From Centropus unirufus (Eukaryota > Chordata > Aves > Cuculiformes > Centropidae), in NCBI GenBank assembly GCA_013397695.1, contig VYZI01001033.1, positions 24,129 through 88,128 of the forward strand: a stretch of DNA of 64,000 bases, read 5' to 3'. The notes beneath the pieces are model-generated. The model made no database searches. It was not told the origin of the DNA and was given only the letters and a program-made list of their open reading frames with translations. Of this stretch, positions 1 through 12,037 are shown piece after piece. How positions within the stretch are numbered: the first letter of the stretch is position 1; each line of letters opens with the position of its first letter. Both the position numbers and the translations under genes were made by a program.

Positions 1-28
1 CGCTATCCAAGGAGCTGCCTTGGAGAAC
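1..28 (-). CDS. Possible last coding exon of the minus-strand gene, cut by the window edge
   Basis: On the minus strand a pyrimidine-rich stretch (GCTTCTGTCTTTGAGCAG) ends just before base 28 and could be a splice acceptor. The upstream candidate exon at 781-829 leaves one base (G). Joining it here reads GGT, then seven codons, then TAG at bases 5-3, giving a short C-terminus ending in SPRQLLG. The phase therefore works, but any 28-bp segment has a fair chance of doing so, and the exon runs to the window edge. It could equally be intron. Confidence is low. Confidence 0.15.
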
Positions 29-780
29 CTGCTCAAAGACAGAAGCAAAGCCTCTAGGTAATTATGATTTATTTCAACAGAAATTAGATTTATCTGAATA
101 CAAGCAGTGCTCCTGACTACCTGCAGACCAGTAGCTGCCCCAGAATGGCTCAGGCAACCCGTCTGCCCACACGAACAATCCACCCACGATTCATCTTGCA
201 GAACAAGAATGACTTTTCCTGGAGGGAAAAATGAACAGGAAGGGATTGTGGTCTGGCTGAAGCTCAAGCAATATCTCCTACGCTCTCTCCATACAATACA
301 GTTCTCCAGGGCTCTTCTGAAACATCCTCAAAGGCAGACAGAGTGAATTTGCCCTCATGTACTGAGCAAATATCGGCCTATTTTGGTTTTCACCTTTTTT
401 TTCTTAGATGCCAGCTCTTATTCTTTCTAATCTACCTAAGAGCAGATATTGCCAGGAGCAAGAATCTTCTTAGAAGAGCTCCTGAATCACTTCCCCAGTT
501 TTCTAAGAGCATTGCAGTTAGACTGAGTAAGCCACCCTGTAGTCATATAAACTCTATATCAAGCACACTCATTTGGTTACAATCACTTCAGTTTCCTGGA
601 CTAACATTTAAATGGGAAAAAACATTCAAAACGAACCGATATTACACATAGGACTTGAAGGCAAAACACTTATTGTGCTGAAAATTTGAGGGAGTGCAAC
701 AAAGCGTAGGGGGGAGCGCAAATCCTGTTTACGTGTTTTATGCAAATTGTTAGAAAGTAAGAATTAAAAAAAAAACATAC
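29..780. other. Putative intron, nothing recognised
   Basis: AT-rich unique sequence. The two short open frames (107-346 and 343-651, plus strand) show no recognisable domain or splice context and are taken as chance. No repeat family was recognised. Confidence 0.4.
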
Positions 781-829
781 CAGAAACATCACTGAATCCA
801 TCAACTGGGCGTTGCTTTATGGGGAAGTT
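781..829 (-). CDS. Candidate coding exon (49 bp) of an unidentified split gene
   Basis: On the minus strand the segment is preceded by a good acceptor (TTACTGCTTTCTGCCGCAG) and followed by CTG|GTATGT, a good donor that runs into a T-rich stretch. Only one of three frames is open. It starts at a codon boundary and ends with one spare base, and reads NFPIKQRPVDGFSDVS. The other two frames hit stops. The in-phase (0) fits the out-phase of the candidate exon at 20926-21074, about 20 kb upstream on this strand. Codon choice and residue mix look like real protein, but I do not recognise the family. A 49-bp frame alone is weak evidence; the splice sites and phase agreement raise it. Confidence 0.4.
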
Positions 830-1570
830 CTGCGGCAGAAAGCAGTAAGTAGTAACCTACATTCTCCACAATGAAATTGAAAATGCTCTTATAGTGGATT
901 ATGGCTTAGTGAAATATTACAGTTTTCTTTATTTGCTTTTGCAGGTAAATTTAAGCGCTACTTACATTCCCTCTCAACCTCAAATTTAAAAAGCAATAAA
1001 TTGTTTTAGCGTTTTCAATTCCTTCTCCTTCAAGAGATGTAAATTGATTGACCAGATCCTTCCACAAACTTATTCTTATAAAAATAGGGGAGAATGATTT
1101 ACACGGGCGTTGGCTCCATCAAATCCCTTATTAGCTCTGGGTCCCTTTTCTCAGAAGCCACCACTACAACTCCCCACGAGCCCCCATGGCCCCACATCAG
1201 CGCTGCCCCACAGCCTGGGAGAGAGGGACGGGCACACTCAGGGCTTGTTGTACCTTTCAGCTCAGTGGCATGGAAAATTCAACCAGGCCTGGAGGGGCAA
1301 AGGGATAAAGGATGGACCTCAGAGACCCTTCTGGGATGTGCTTGGGGTCAGGCCTAAGCCATGACCACTTCAGGCTCCAGCCTAAGGAGGTTCAGCCTCC
1401 AGCAAACCTTGCTGCAGTGCTTTGAGGCGCTGTCGTGAGTGGTCTCCAATGTTCTTCTGCAAGAGGTGACCACACACTGCTAACAGCAAAGGACCTGTCC
1501 CGTGTCTCTCCCTCAGTTTCCCTGGGTCAGCTCCACCCAGAGACGAAACAGTCACAAAGGGAATCCTGAG
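830..1570. other. Putative intron, nothing recognised
   Basis: Unique sequence, turning GC-richer after about 1100. Overlapping small open frames near 1094-1364 have no splice context or known domain. No repeat family was recognised. Confidence 0.4.
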
Positions 1571-1735
1571 AGGGCAGGATTTAGACTATTCTCTTTCCTG
1601 ATGCACCAAGCACTCTTCAGAATCCCCAAAACATCCCTCTTCCCACATTCTCATCACCGCTGAGGGTGTGACTGAGCCTAATCCTGCACATCTGGAGCGC
1701 ATCCTCATTTAGGCTTTGCCAAGCTTTACAGAGCC
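1571..1735 (+). repeat. Unclassified 165-bp direct repeat, copy 1
   Basis: This segment recurs in the same orientation at 3634-3798 with about 90% identity (roughly 15 differences by eye, including two one-base indels). It starts with AGGGCAGGATTTAGA and ends with AGCTTTACAGAGCC. Its right end abuts a CR1 fragment at 1736; copy 2 has no CR1 there. It is either a small segmental duplication or two copies of a dispersed element such as a solo LTR fragment. No LTR ends (TG...CA) or target-site duplication stand out. Confidence 0.75.
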
Positions 1736-2214
1736 CATAGCAAGGGCACCTCCCACCGAATCAGGTTCCTCAAACCTCCATCCAGCATTAAAAGTACAAG
1801 AAGAGCCATAGAATTTAAAAAGACAACCTGGGCCAGGGCCTCCCCACCCTCACAGCAAAACATTTTTTCCCAAGATTTCATCTCAATCTCTCCTCTTGCA
1901 GCTTAAAACCATTTCCCCTCATCCTATCCTTGCACTCCCTGATCCAGAGCCCCTCCCCAGCTTTCCTGGAGCCCCTTTCCAACCTGGAAGCTGCTCCAAG
2001 GTCTTCCCTGAGCCTTACGTTCTCCAGGCTGAACAACCCCAGCTCTCTCAGCCTGGCCTCATGTGGGAGGTGCCCCAGCTCTCCAACAATCTTTGTGGCC
2101 TCCTCTGGACTAACTCCAACAAATACACCTCCTTACTTCGCTGAGGATTCCAGAACTTGGATCCCCTTACCCAAAGCCTCTTCCAGCCTCGCCTTGAACA
2201 TCTCCAGAAAGCTG
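1736..2214 (-). mobile_element. CR1 LINE fragment, minus orientation, rearranged
   Basis: It carries the complement of typical avian CR1 3' sequence: ACCTCCCACCGAATCAGG, then CTGGGCCAGGGCCTCCCCAC, then CTCCAGGCTGAACAACCCCAG and CTTTGTGGCCTCCTCTGGAC. The extreme 3' octamers are absent, and part of the usual block between 1795 and 1826 is replaced. A short tail at 2186-2214 (CGCCTTGAACATCTCCAG) repeats an inner CR1 motif, suggesting rearrangement or a second small piece. Dead copy, 5'-truncated as is usual for CR1. Confidence 0.85.
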
Positions 2215-3633
2215 CAAAAGTGAAACATTTGGCAAAATGCAGCTGCCTGGGGACACTACACACACAGAGAAAGCCTTCAATCCCATCCTCACCCATCTAA
2301 TGTCTGGTGACAGTCCATCAAATGCTTCCTCTTTATTAAATTCAACTGTGAGCAACGTTAACGAAGAAATATGGGGTTTAATTAATGTTTGCCTTGACCA
2401 TAAATGAAAGAGAACTTTAATTTTTTTCGTACTGTATTTTACTAATCAGAGTCATTCAATATCTTGGATGCTAGCAAATTAATTCTGGGCTAATGAAGTT
2501 AAAGGAGGTCATTTGTTAGAAAAAACTGATTACACATTGGGATCTCCTGGGGACCTAAATGAGAAAATCAGTATAATGAAAAAATATTTTAAACGATGCA
2601 GGTCAACCAAGTAGATCATTAAGGATAAGAGGGGGTGGAAATACTCAGGACAGCGTGACAGGGAAATGCCAACAGGGGAGTGGGCTGATGTAAGCAAGCA
2701 CAAAGGCATTTACAGTACAAGCTTGGGTTTTTCCCCCTTTTTCAATAATTTAAACGCATGGATTCCAGTGCTTACCTCAAATCAGTCGCTTGTGCCCAGA
2801 CACTTCAATGTGGACAATAGTTGGGGAGCATAAATCTTTTTAGCAGTATTATCACCGTGGCACCTAAGGACCCAAGCCAAAATATGGGCTGCGTTGTACA
2901 AGACATAGGAAAAACAAGATGCAAGGGAAATGGGGCAATCCCTGCTTCGCAGGGGTTTAATTCCAACAAGGAAGCAGCAGACAAGGGAGGGAGGCTTTTA
3001 TGGCATATCAGAGCACCAGGTGAGTGCCTAAACACAGGAGGTGGGAGCAACTGGGCTGGTGGAACCTGGGCAAACCAGAAACAGTCCCAGGGGCTGGAGT
3101 TGGGGTCTGCCTAGTCCAGAAATCCCACTTTCTTGGACCAGGACAGCGGGAGATGATATTTCGGGAGAACACGTGAGCCTCGGGGCTCTCTGCAGCCTTT
3201 TGCCCCTTGGCTCCTCCAGCAGCTCTAACACCGCACTCAACACCGACTCCAGAGCCACTGGCTGGAATGACGTGTTTAGCCCCATTCGGAGCCTCCTGAT
3301 GCCATGAGGCTCTGCAGCCTCCCGGGAAGACACATCCTGCTCGAACAGCGATTTCTTGAACCTGTCCTACAGTCACCACCTCCCTGGTTCACTGAGCTCC
3401 TCCACCCGGCAGAATTTGGGGAGAAACACCTCTGCGTTCACCCAATTCATGATTTTACCAGCTCGGATTGTATCTTCCTCAGACACAAAACAATTCCCAG
3501 TGCCCGACTCTCCTCTTCCTGGGGACATCCAGTGCTTTGTTGGGTTCTGAGGCAGCCCCGTGGTCCTCATGGTTTCACAGAGCCAACAGCAACGGCTCTT
3601 TCCTACCCTCTCAATTCCAAGTGGGGCACTGCA
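2215..3633. other. Putative intron, nothing recognised
   Basis: AT-rich to about 2900, then GC-richer. Open frames at 3008-3379 (minus) and 3304-3882 (plus) overlap each other in several frames and lack recognisable domains; they are taken as chance products of composition. Confidence 0.4.
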
Positions 3634-3798
3634 AGGGCAGGATTTAGAATATTCTCTTTCCTGATGCATCAAGTACTCTTGAGAATCCCAAAACATCCCT
3701 CTTCCCACATTCTCATCAACGTTGAGGATGCGACTGAGCCTAATCCTGCAACATCAGGAGTGCATCCTTATTTAGGCTTTGACAAGCTTTACGGAGCC
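3634..3798 (+). repeat. Unclassified 165-bp direct repeat, copy 2
   Basis: Second copy of the segment at 1571-1735, same orientation, about 2.06 kb downstream. Flanking bases on both sides do not match copy 1, so the shared unit is sharply bounded. That favours a dispersed element or a precise duplication over slow divergence of a longer duplication. Confidence 0.75.
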
Positions 3799-6700
3799 GG
3801 TTTCAAATCAAGGGGTGAAGGTAGGGACCAAACAAGGCAGGAGGTGCAAGCGGCATCATCCCATGGGGAGGGGCAAATGTAGCCTGGCAAAGAAAGCTGC
3901 ATGGAAAAAATAAGAGGGGGGAGGAAGAAAAACAACTCTTTTATGATAGGAGGATGGAAAGATCCTGTCATGACTTTAGGAAGGCAGAATGAATCTAGGG
4001 AATATTAGAAAATAAATTAATGTATCACTGGATGAGAAACAAAGACGCACCAAGAAAATTAGTTGAAGTTATTGTTTATGAAAAAGGAAGTAAAGCCGAT
4101 AAAGCACTGACATGTTTATTTACAAAGCTTATCAGAAAGCCATTTATTCACAGGAGAGAACCACCAAAAGCAATCCTAGATCCACTAAATCCACTTTTCT
4201 GGATTTCTTCATCAAACCACACGTAGAGCAATGCATTGGTCCTACAGAGCAGATGGAAACTATCTAAATTAGTGTATCAAGCAGCTCTATCACAAAGAGA
4301 TGTAATTAGATTTGAGGAGCCAACACCTCAAGCAGAGCCTGGAAGGGCAACCAACAGTTTACAGCTTGGAAAGCTCCCAGGACCAGGAGCCAAATCCTTC
4401 AGAGCATTGAAACAAAACTCATCCCCTCATTAAGTGGAGCATTGGCTGAGAGTCCAGGAAAGACCAGGATGAAACATCAGTGATTCATTTCTCACTCCAC
4501 TATTCTTATGGAGGACTGCATTAATAAAACAGCTAATTATAGTGTGAATCTGAATCTTAGCCTGCCAAGGTCCTACAAAAGGTATTCTGCACAGTTTGGT
4601 GTCGTCACTCAGATTTCTTAAGACACCTTCACCTTATGGCACAGAATCCCTTGGAATGTCCAGATTCCAGTATTTCAGCATGCTTTGAGTTGTGTCTACG
4701 AGGATGAATGCTAGTTGCCAGTGGAATTTCAGGCTGCACAATTCAAGATGTGCGTGTGCTTAGACTGGAAGAGGACACCTGTGAAATCTGCTCTGATAAA
4801 AAGGGCACAATTTATCACCAGTGAAGCACAGGCATTAAAAAAGTGTTTTAGTCATTGCTGATAAAAAAAAAATTAAAAAAAAATCAATGGATTCATTATT
4901 AAAGCCTAGCAAAAGTATTAGCTCGATAATAAAAGGAAACCATAACCAACGATTGTTTCTGAAGAAGAAACTAACCCTTGCTGTGGAAGGATTCCTCATC
5001 ACCATTTAAAAAAAGATCTTCTTGCAAAGTTAATTTCTCATTTCAAAGCCAAGAATGAGGTTCAAGACATTTATTCTGAAGGCACAGCCAATAAATTCCT
5101 TCTATTATTTTCCATTCAAGGATACTCGTAGGGCTTCAGAGCCGCTGAGAACTGGCAGCAGGTCTTTGTTCTCAGTTACTACTACCACAAAATTGTGGAA
5201 TTGAAGAATTGTTTCAAAATAAACATCTCTGCCTTGTGTCCAAACATTGCATCACATCGTACCGCAAGAGGCTAAAGTCTGGTAGAGCACCAACCAGTTA
5301 TTCTAATCACTATTTCCCACAGCTACAAACTGATCACGGTAACAAAAGCATGGGGGTTTGCCCAAGCCCGAGTTATTGCAACCTCCTGGCTCTGAAAGAA
5401 GAGCGTGGTTCATGCTGCAGGGATCTGCTTCACACCAACCTTATCTTGGTGTAAAGTAGGGGATTGCTGCCAAATACAAAGCATATGCTTTGTCCAAAAC
5501 CTCAATGCAAATCTGTGTGTGTGTATATTGTGTTGAATTATTAAATTCAGAAACCCATAGCAACACCTACAATAACATACACCGCCGCTATCATTACACA
5601 CAAGCAGCTCTAAAGCCACTTTTAATCAAAAAAAGAGCCTTTTAAATCTATACCTGGGTTTAGTGACATTACTGTTAATGCAGCTGATGAAATATTAAGC
5701 ATGCAATTACTGTACATGCTCTATAATGGCTTTCCTGACATTCAGGCTATACAGAAGGCTGTGTCAAAATGAGAGGGAAGATATTTTTCTCCCTGGTATC
5801 TTTTTTTTTTTTTTTTTCCCAGAGCGAGATTCAAGATTAGGTTGAAAGCACTTCACCCAATCCTGCTTTCATTATAAAACACAAAGTGGAGGAGAGAAAC
5901 CAGCCGAGCTCCCAATTGCTGCCTTGAAAGAAGGTGGGGCAGCCGTGCTCAGGCTGCACACCTGGGGCTCCCATCTGGTACACGTTGAGTCACTTTACAA
6001 AAGGAAGGAAGAAGAGGAAATTTTCTTAGGAAAGCTTGTTACAGCCTTGCAAGCACAAGGCAGATATAAAGCACCAGATAGAGGTCCCTTCACGCTCATT
6101 TTTCTCAAAAAAGATAAAAAAAAAGAGCATTCAGAAATGAGAGATGGCCACAGTCTAATCCCTGACACAGTTCCTGCTCTATACGGAATAAAAAGGGGGG
6201 TTCATCTTGCAAATATCTTATTTCCACCCCAATTTTGGAACTGTGGCCGTAACCAGAATTGACTGAGAGCCTCTAATAGTCTGATGTAGCCACGCTAGCG
6301 TAATTATATCTACAGAGGCAGGTGCTGAAAATGCACTGAAACGAGCAATTGGGGAGCTGTAGTAGCTCTCTGCCCCGTACACAGGGCTCCTGGTAAAACC
6401 CAACAGGACCCAAATACAATTCCTCACTGCACGTGTGCACACAGGCACGGTCACCCTGGCACAGGCACGGATAGGGCGAACAATTCCTGGCATAAATAGG
6501 TAGAGGCCCTACACACCCAGCTTCATTGCAGGACATTTATAACCCTTTGTGATGAGCCCATTAGAAAGCTCTCATGTCATTTCTGGCCGCTGTGGTTATG
6601 GGTGAGCTGCTCATTGTTAAGAAAAAGTGGACAAGAAGGGGGAAAAATGTAGGTCCTTCGACAAATGTTCCTGCATCCTTCCATATAGCATCCTTCCCCT

Positions 6701-7109
6701 CAGCCATTACCAGGGCTGCAGCAAACTGTGGGAGAAGGCTCCTGTTCTGGGGCACGGATGTCTGTTCTCCCCATGATTCTTCCCCTGTGAAATGGAAAAA
6801 AATTGGTTGCCAGCCTGGGGAATCCTTTCATTCCACCATTCAGCCTCCCTAGTTTCCGAGCTGTGCCAGAAACCCTCATTCTCTCTGAACCTGAAGCTCC
6901 TTCCGACATTCCTGGCTCCTGTAGCAAAATTTCCTTTCAAAAAGAGCATCATCAGTCCTCTTCTATTATACAGAAGCCTCTTCAGGAGAAGGCATAGCTG
7001 GAAGCATCCCAACAGCTGGTATTTATCCAGGAGACTGATAATTGCGGGCAGCATGGGCCTCAAAAAATGATTAGTGCAGCAGAGACAGCTCCTGCTTTAT
7101 AAAGATGTG
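3799..7109. other. Putative intron, no recognised element
   Basis: Mostly unique AT-rich DNA. A run of 17 T lies at 5801-5817. Small open frames (5924-6262 plus, 6707-7063 minus) have no supporting motif. I see no repeat family until the old CR1 tail at 7110. Confidence 0.4.
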
Positions 7110-7172
7110 ACATGGAAGAGGTCAGGCTAAATGCAACAATCCCTCCTGGGCTTAAATACTACGAATCTATGA
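7110..7172 (+). mobile_element. 3' tail of an old, diverged CR1-like LINE
   Basis: The pattern GAAGAGGTCAGGCTAAATGC, then CAATCCCTCCTGGGCTTAAA, then ACGAATCTATGAA resembles the 3' end of ancient reptile/bird CR1 lineages (AGAGGTCAGACTAGATGATC... followed by an AATCTATGAATCTATGA-type tail). Its octamer (ATCTATGA) differs from that of the young CR1s elsewhere here. The match is by memory of the family and is short. Confidence 0.55.
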
Positions 7173-8868
7173 AAAGATCATTCATTTTATTCAGTGCCTC
7201 GTAACTGATTTTGCTCACCCTTCCTCCCAGCACGTGGCTAGCAGTGACAGATACACAATATAACTCCGCTCCTGAACAGAAGAAAAGCCAAGACACTCTA
7301 AAAAAAAAAAAACCCAATGTAACCTGCAGTATTTAGATATTACAAATATATTATTCATTTTGGTCCTGTATTGGACAGCAACATCTGCATGAAAACAGAT
7401 GCATTTCCAAAATAGCAGTTAAGAATTACCCAGCTGATGTAGCATCTGACATATTCTTGGTGTGTTATATTATTTTCATGCAGCTGGAGTTTTGCGTTCA
7501 ATATCCTCTGGATCTGGAAAAGGAAAAAAAAAGCTGTCTCCCCTTTTCCATTTATGAGCCTGCATTTGGGACACTGAATGAGAACCTAAATATTTAAACT
7601 ATTATTCAAGTCTTTAATCAACTCTACTAAACAGGCTTCCTGGACATAGCCCAATACAAAATAAAATGCTTTGTGCTGTAATGGAAGAATTACTGCTCTT
7701 CAAGGACTTAATCCTAAATACACCACAGAGCATTTCTTTGTACATCACACGGAGTCTCAAGGGCTGCTATTTTTATCAGGTTTGTGTTTTACAGGCAAGC
7801 ATTAACCGCAGATCACAGGATTGGCTCACACCAGGTTTCCCCACCGTACAAAGGCAGGGCTTTACAGAACCAGCAATATTAGGTGTTTTTACCTAAAAAG
7901 TGCCACAGGTTGACGTATCCTTACCCTGTTTTCACTTCTTTTTCCCTGATCAGCCTTCTCAGGGTGGCAGCTTCCCCTATTGCCTGGGAAGATTCACTTG
8001 GCATCCCAAGGAAAGGTTTGTTAGAGCTGGAGAGACAAAAGGCAACCAGGAAGGATGGGCATGGATATGCTGGGCTTGGCAAGGCCAAGGCCACCCTCAG
8101 GACCTGCTGCCCCGGGGCAGGGAGAGCACAAGGGGTCCATCCAACTGGTGGGAAGATGCTCCGAGCCAGCCCCAAGGACAGCAGTGACACCCAGGTCAGC
8201 AAGACCACACATGTTTGGATAGAGGCAAACACGCACCCATCGGAACAGCTGCCGTAAAATAGAGTTAGAACTTCTTTTGGCAGCGTCCCGGAGGGAAGCG
8301 CAGAAGCAAAGGCACCGTGTGAAAATGAAAGCTGAAAGGAGAAGCAAGGTTTTCCTTCAGAGAGGTGTTCAGGGCAGAAAGCAGGGTCACGCGCAGCTCC
8401 TGTTCATCTTCCTGGCTGCCCACAATAATCAGAGGAAGGAGGGCAAGACGGGAAGCTGGGAATGATAAATGCGGCAATTTGAGAACGTTTGCAAGCATCT
8501 CCTTCAGCCTCCTGAGGAAATAATTGTTGTGGCGGTTTGGAGCGATTTGGAACAAAATACTTTTAAATGAAAGTGAAAGGGGCGAAAAATGATATTCACA
8601 AAGCTGAGGATTCAGGTGAGAGCCACTGGCCTGTGCAGAGAACATATACCAGAAGGCTATAAAGAAATGATGGGAAGAGAAAGCGCTGGCTGGGGGGCAG
8701 GAAATAATCAAAAACGTCACTAAAGGCTTAGGAGACAGGAATCTGGTTTTATGAGGGAAGCACTGAAGGAGAAAAGAGCAAGCCCAAAGGAGGCCACTGT
8801 CAAATAGTGCAGAGCAGAGAGTGATGGATTGAAGTTTCCTGACAGGTGTAAAAGGAAAAAAAATATGT
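7173..8868. other. Putative intron, nothing recognised
   Basis: Unique sequence with a GC-richer patch around 8000-8260. Open frames there (7883-8257 plus, 8265-8720 minus) overlap on both strands and show no family signature. Confidence 0.4.
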
Positions 8869-9107
8869 AATGGTTTGGGTTGGAAGGGACCTCAAAGCCC
8901 ATCCAGTTCCAACCGCTGCCACAGGCAGGGACACCTCCTGCTGGATCAGGGGCTCCAAGCCCCATCCAACCTGGCCTTGAACACCTCCAGGGATGGGGCA
9001 GCCACCACTGCTCTGGGCAACCTGGACCAGGGTCTCCCCAACCTCAAAGGAAAACATTTCTTCCCAAAATCTCCTCTCAATCTCCCATCTTTCAGAATAA
9101 AGTTCTC
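8869..9107 (-). mobile_element. CR1 LINE 3' fragment, minus orientation
   Basis: It begins with AATGGTTTGGGTTGGAAGGG, the complement of the CR1 3' end, and runs through ACCTCCTGCTGGATCAGG, CTCCAAGCCCCATCCAACC, CAGCCACCACTGCTCTGGGC and a decayed AAACATTTCTTCCCAAAATC. About 240 bp, so strongly 5'-truncated. It belongs to the common young subfamily of this window. Confidence 0.93.
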
Positions 9108-10136
9108 AGATATTCCTTCAGAAAATAATATCAGCTCAAAAGTAGGTGATCCTGCCCCACAGAGGAGGGGATGGGATTAGCTCCAAACCCTTCTGCAACA
9201 GTGAAAGACTTGACCGCAAGATATGACCAGGCTTGTGTGCACAGCGATGTCTTCCAGGACAACTCCCTCTGATGCTGGATCTTTCCTCTTCAAAGCAACA
9301 GGAGTGCTTGCCTGTAGAGCCAGCTGAAGACATTCTTATTGCTCCCCAACCCAGCTCCACTCCTGCGAGCTCCAGATAAGGGGTGGCAGGAGCAATGAGA
9401 GTGCTCCCTTGAAATTGTGACTCGCACTGGGGACACTGAAGCCAGGAAAGGTTTGCGGAAGGCACCTCGGAAGAAAAGACTTTGGTTAAGGACCTGGCAG
9501 GATGCGCTGGTGACAAATTAAAAAGGAATTGCTATAAAGTGCTTCTGCAAAGAGGGAGGACAAAATTGTCCACCAGATGAAACTAAAAAGCAGATGAGTC
9601 ACTAGAGGAGATGAGTGTTCTGCTTAATTCACCCACTTTCATATTCCAGAGGTTTTTTTTCTCTCCAGCTGTGAGGAACAGGCTTGTGCTGAAGCACCAG
9701 CTCATAACTCTGAAATAATGGTTTCATACCCTGGCTTTGCTGCATGGTTTTCCCAGAGCAGTGAACATAATTCAGCTGACTCCACGTTTCATTTTCCACA
9801 AGCAAAAACCCTCGCATATCTACATTTACAGCTGGAGGCTCTGGCAGGAGATGGGATACAACAGGAGGGTTGGGCTCAGGCATCTGCTGTCCAGAAATCC
9901 AAGTGATGCCCAACCCAATCTGGGCATAAAAACCAGTAACCCAATTTGGTCAGAGCTGGTGTTACAGGAATGACTTGGTTTTCATCTCAATGGCAACACC
10001 ATAAAAAAACCTTTCTGATCAAGCCAAAGTTTTTGGGTTTAGATTACCTGACAACGTACGCTGAGCTGGAGAAACAGAACCAACAGAGCAGTTGGAAGAG
10101 TAGCTCCAACAGCTAAACAATTTCACCTCTCCTTAT
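9108..10136. other. Putative intron, nothing firm
   Basis: Unique sequence. On the minus strand, 10065-10048 has a strong acceptor (GGTTCTGTTTCTCCAG) and a donor (CAG|GTAATC) around only 18 bases. It would be phase-neutral in the candidate gene, but this is far too short to claim. Confidence 0.35.
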
Positions 10137-10413
10137 CCATATGGGATAGGACAAGGGGTAATTTTAAGCTGAAAGAGGGGAGATTGAGATGAGATCTTGG
10201 GGAGAAATGTTCTTCTATAAGAGGGGGGAGGCCCTGGCTCAGGTTGCCCAGAGCAGTGGTGGCTGCCCCATCCCTGGAGGTGTTCAAGGCCAGGTTGGAT
10301 GGGGCTTGGAGCCCCTGATCCAGTGGGAGGTGTCCCTGCCCATGGAAGAAAGGGTTGAAACTGGATGGGCTTTGAGGTCCCTTCCAACCCAACCCATTCC
10401 ATGATTCTATGAA
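10137..10413 (+). mobile_element. CR1 LINE 3' fragment, plus orientation
   Basis: It runs from GGGATAGGACAAGGGGTAAT through AGAGCAGTGGTGGCTGCCCC and GATGGGGCTTGGAGCCCCTG to the 3' end CCTTCCAACCCAACCCATTC and CATGATTCTATGA. About 275 bp with an intact 3' terminus. Confidence 0.94.
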
Positions 10414-10764
10414 CCATCCCTTCCCAAACAGGATTCAAAGAGGAACTCACATTTCCGCAATAGGGAAAGCTCATGCCTGCTGCTCCTAAATCAGGTCCTG
10501 TATTAGAAATGGGCATCAGATCATCAGTTCTGATCTGACATCACCATGATGAAATTCCGTAAAGCCACAAGGGGAAATCAACCACAGAAACTTGAGTCCG
10601 AGATAACGGATTATGCAGAATCACTGATGAAATTGAGGTTATTACAGATCAGCTGAATCCAAACCCCTGCCATCATCCCACGCACACAGCAGGGGGTCCT
10701 GCTTTGGGATGCACGAGCAGACACATCATATGCAAGACATGGGAGATAAATATTCTGCTCTACA

Positions 10765-11033
10765 GCTGAGAGATCTCAACTGGAATACTGCAAGTATATT
10801 TGTGCATTATGCTAAGAAAAACGTGGAGAATCTGGAGAAAGTTTGGAGAAGAGCAACAAGGAACAGAAGTAGTACAGACAAACACAATTTGCTCCCTCCT
10901 TGGAGGTGCCCAAGGCCAGGTTGGATCAGGCCTCGAGCATCCTGGTCTAGCGGGAGGTGTCTCTGTCCATGGCAGGGGGATTGGAACTGGATGGGCTTTC
11001 AGGTCCTTTCTGACCCAAACCATTCTATGATTT
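10765..11033 (+). mobile_element. CR1 LINE fragment, plus orientation, internally deleted
   Basis: The left part (CTGGAATACTGCAAG... GTGGAGAATCTGGAGAAAG... AAGAGCAACAAGG) matches the upstream part of the CR1 3' region. It then jumps at about 10890 to the far 3' part (CTTGGAGGTGCCCAAGGCCA to GACCCAAACCATTCTATGAT). The missing middle marks an internal deletion. Confidence 0.85.
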
Positions 11034-12037
11034 ACAAGGAAAGTGTGAAACAACTGGGTAAAGCTTCACTATAGAAGCAGTTCGACATTACCTGTGTATA
11101 AGGCAAAGAGGGTATGAGTCTTTAAATGAGTAAAAGATGAAAAAAAATATAAAAAGACTACACAAACACCTGTTGCTGCTATGGAGCAGGACGATGCACT
11201 ATTTCTTCACATCTTAAATGCACTCAGATCTTAAAAATAGCAATATATATCATAGGATGTACTAGTGAAAAGGTGCCTTTTTTGTTAAATACTGTGATGA
11301 AATATAAAGCAAATCTGAAAGCTACTAAAATGGTGAAAAAACAGTAGAAAGACAATATTTCTGTACATGTGTTTGGATATACAGGTACACGGCTTGTTAA
11401 AACATCCGAGTCAATTAAATTAAACAATACAGTTTGTCTCAGCCATTGTGTTTCTAGTACACACACTTAGGGATTGGTTCAATAATCCCCAATCCATCCA
11501 ATGAAACTGTAGCCAGGAATATGCACATTGACCACAAGGAAAGTTACTTAACCCTATTCAGCTAATAATCGCTTTCTAACTGGAAGCCAAATATCTTCAC
11601 AAAATTTAAGCTAGCAGAGCAGCACATGATGCTCCCGTTTCCCATGCAAATGCATAATCCTTTTCTGAAGACTACTAAGCTCTTTGCCACCAGAAATCAG
11701 TGGAACTCTGGCTGTTTACATCGGATCTGTGAAAGTCTTTGAAGACGAAAAGAACTGTGCAAAGTGTAGCTATTTTGACAAGGAATCAAGGCCAGAAACC
11801 CAGGCTGTGACACGTGGACCCTATTGTTTCCCGTCAAAAGTCATTTTTATCAGCATAAAGGCAGGAGCCAGTGAAATTGAGGCAGTAAGATCAAAAAAAC
11901 AAAGGGAAAAAAGTTATTTTACATCCAGCAGCCCCTTTTCTAGGGTATTTGCAGAGTTAGCAGAAGGGTACAGCAAACCTTCACTTTATTAATAATTCTT
12001 AATCCTTTCTAGTATCAACTCTAACTTCTTTTAGCAT
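11034..12037. other. Putative intron, nothing recognised
   Basis: AT-rich unique DNA. No repeat and no exon-like segment were seen. The open frame at 11684-11992 (plus) has no domain or splice support. Confidence 0.4.

Noticed and set aside
3304..3882. 192-codon open frame on the plus strand
   Set aside because: It overlaps the 165-bp repeat and open frames on the other strand, and has no recognisable domain.
10048..10065. 18-bp microexon candidate on the minus strand
   Set aside because: Good splice motifs, but 18 bases carry no coding evidence.
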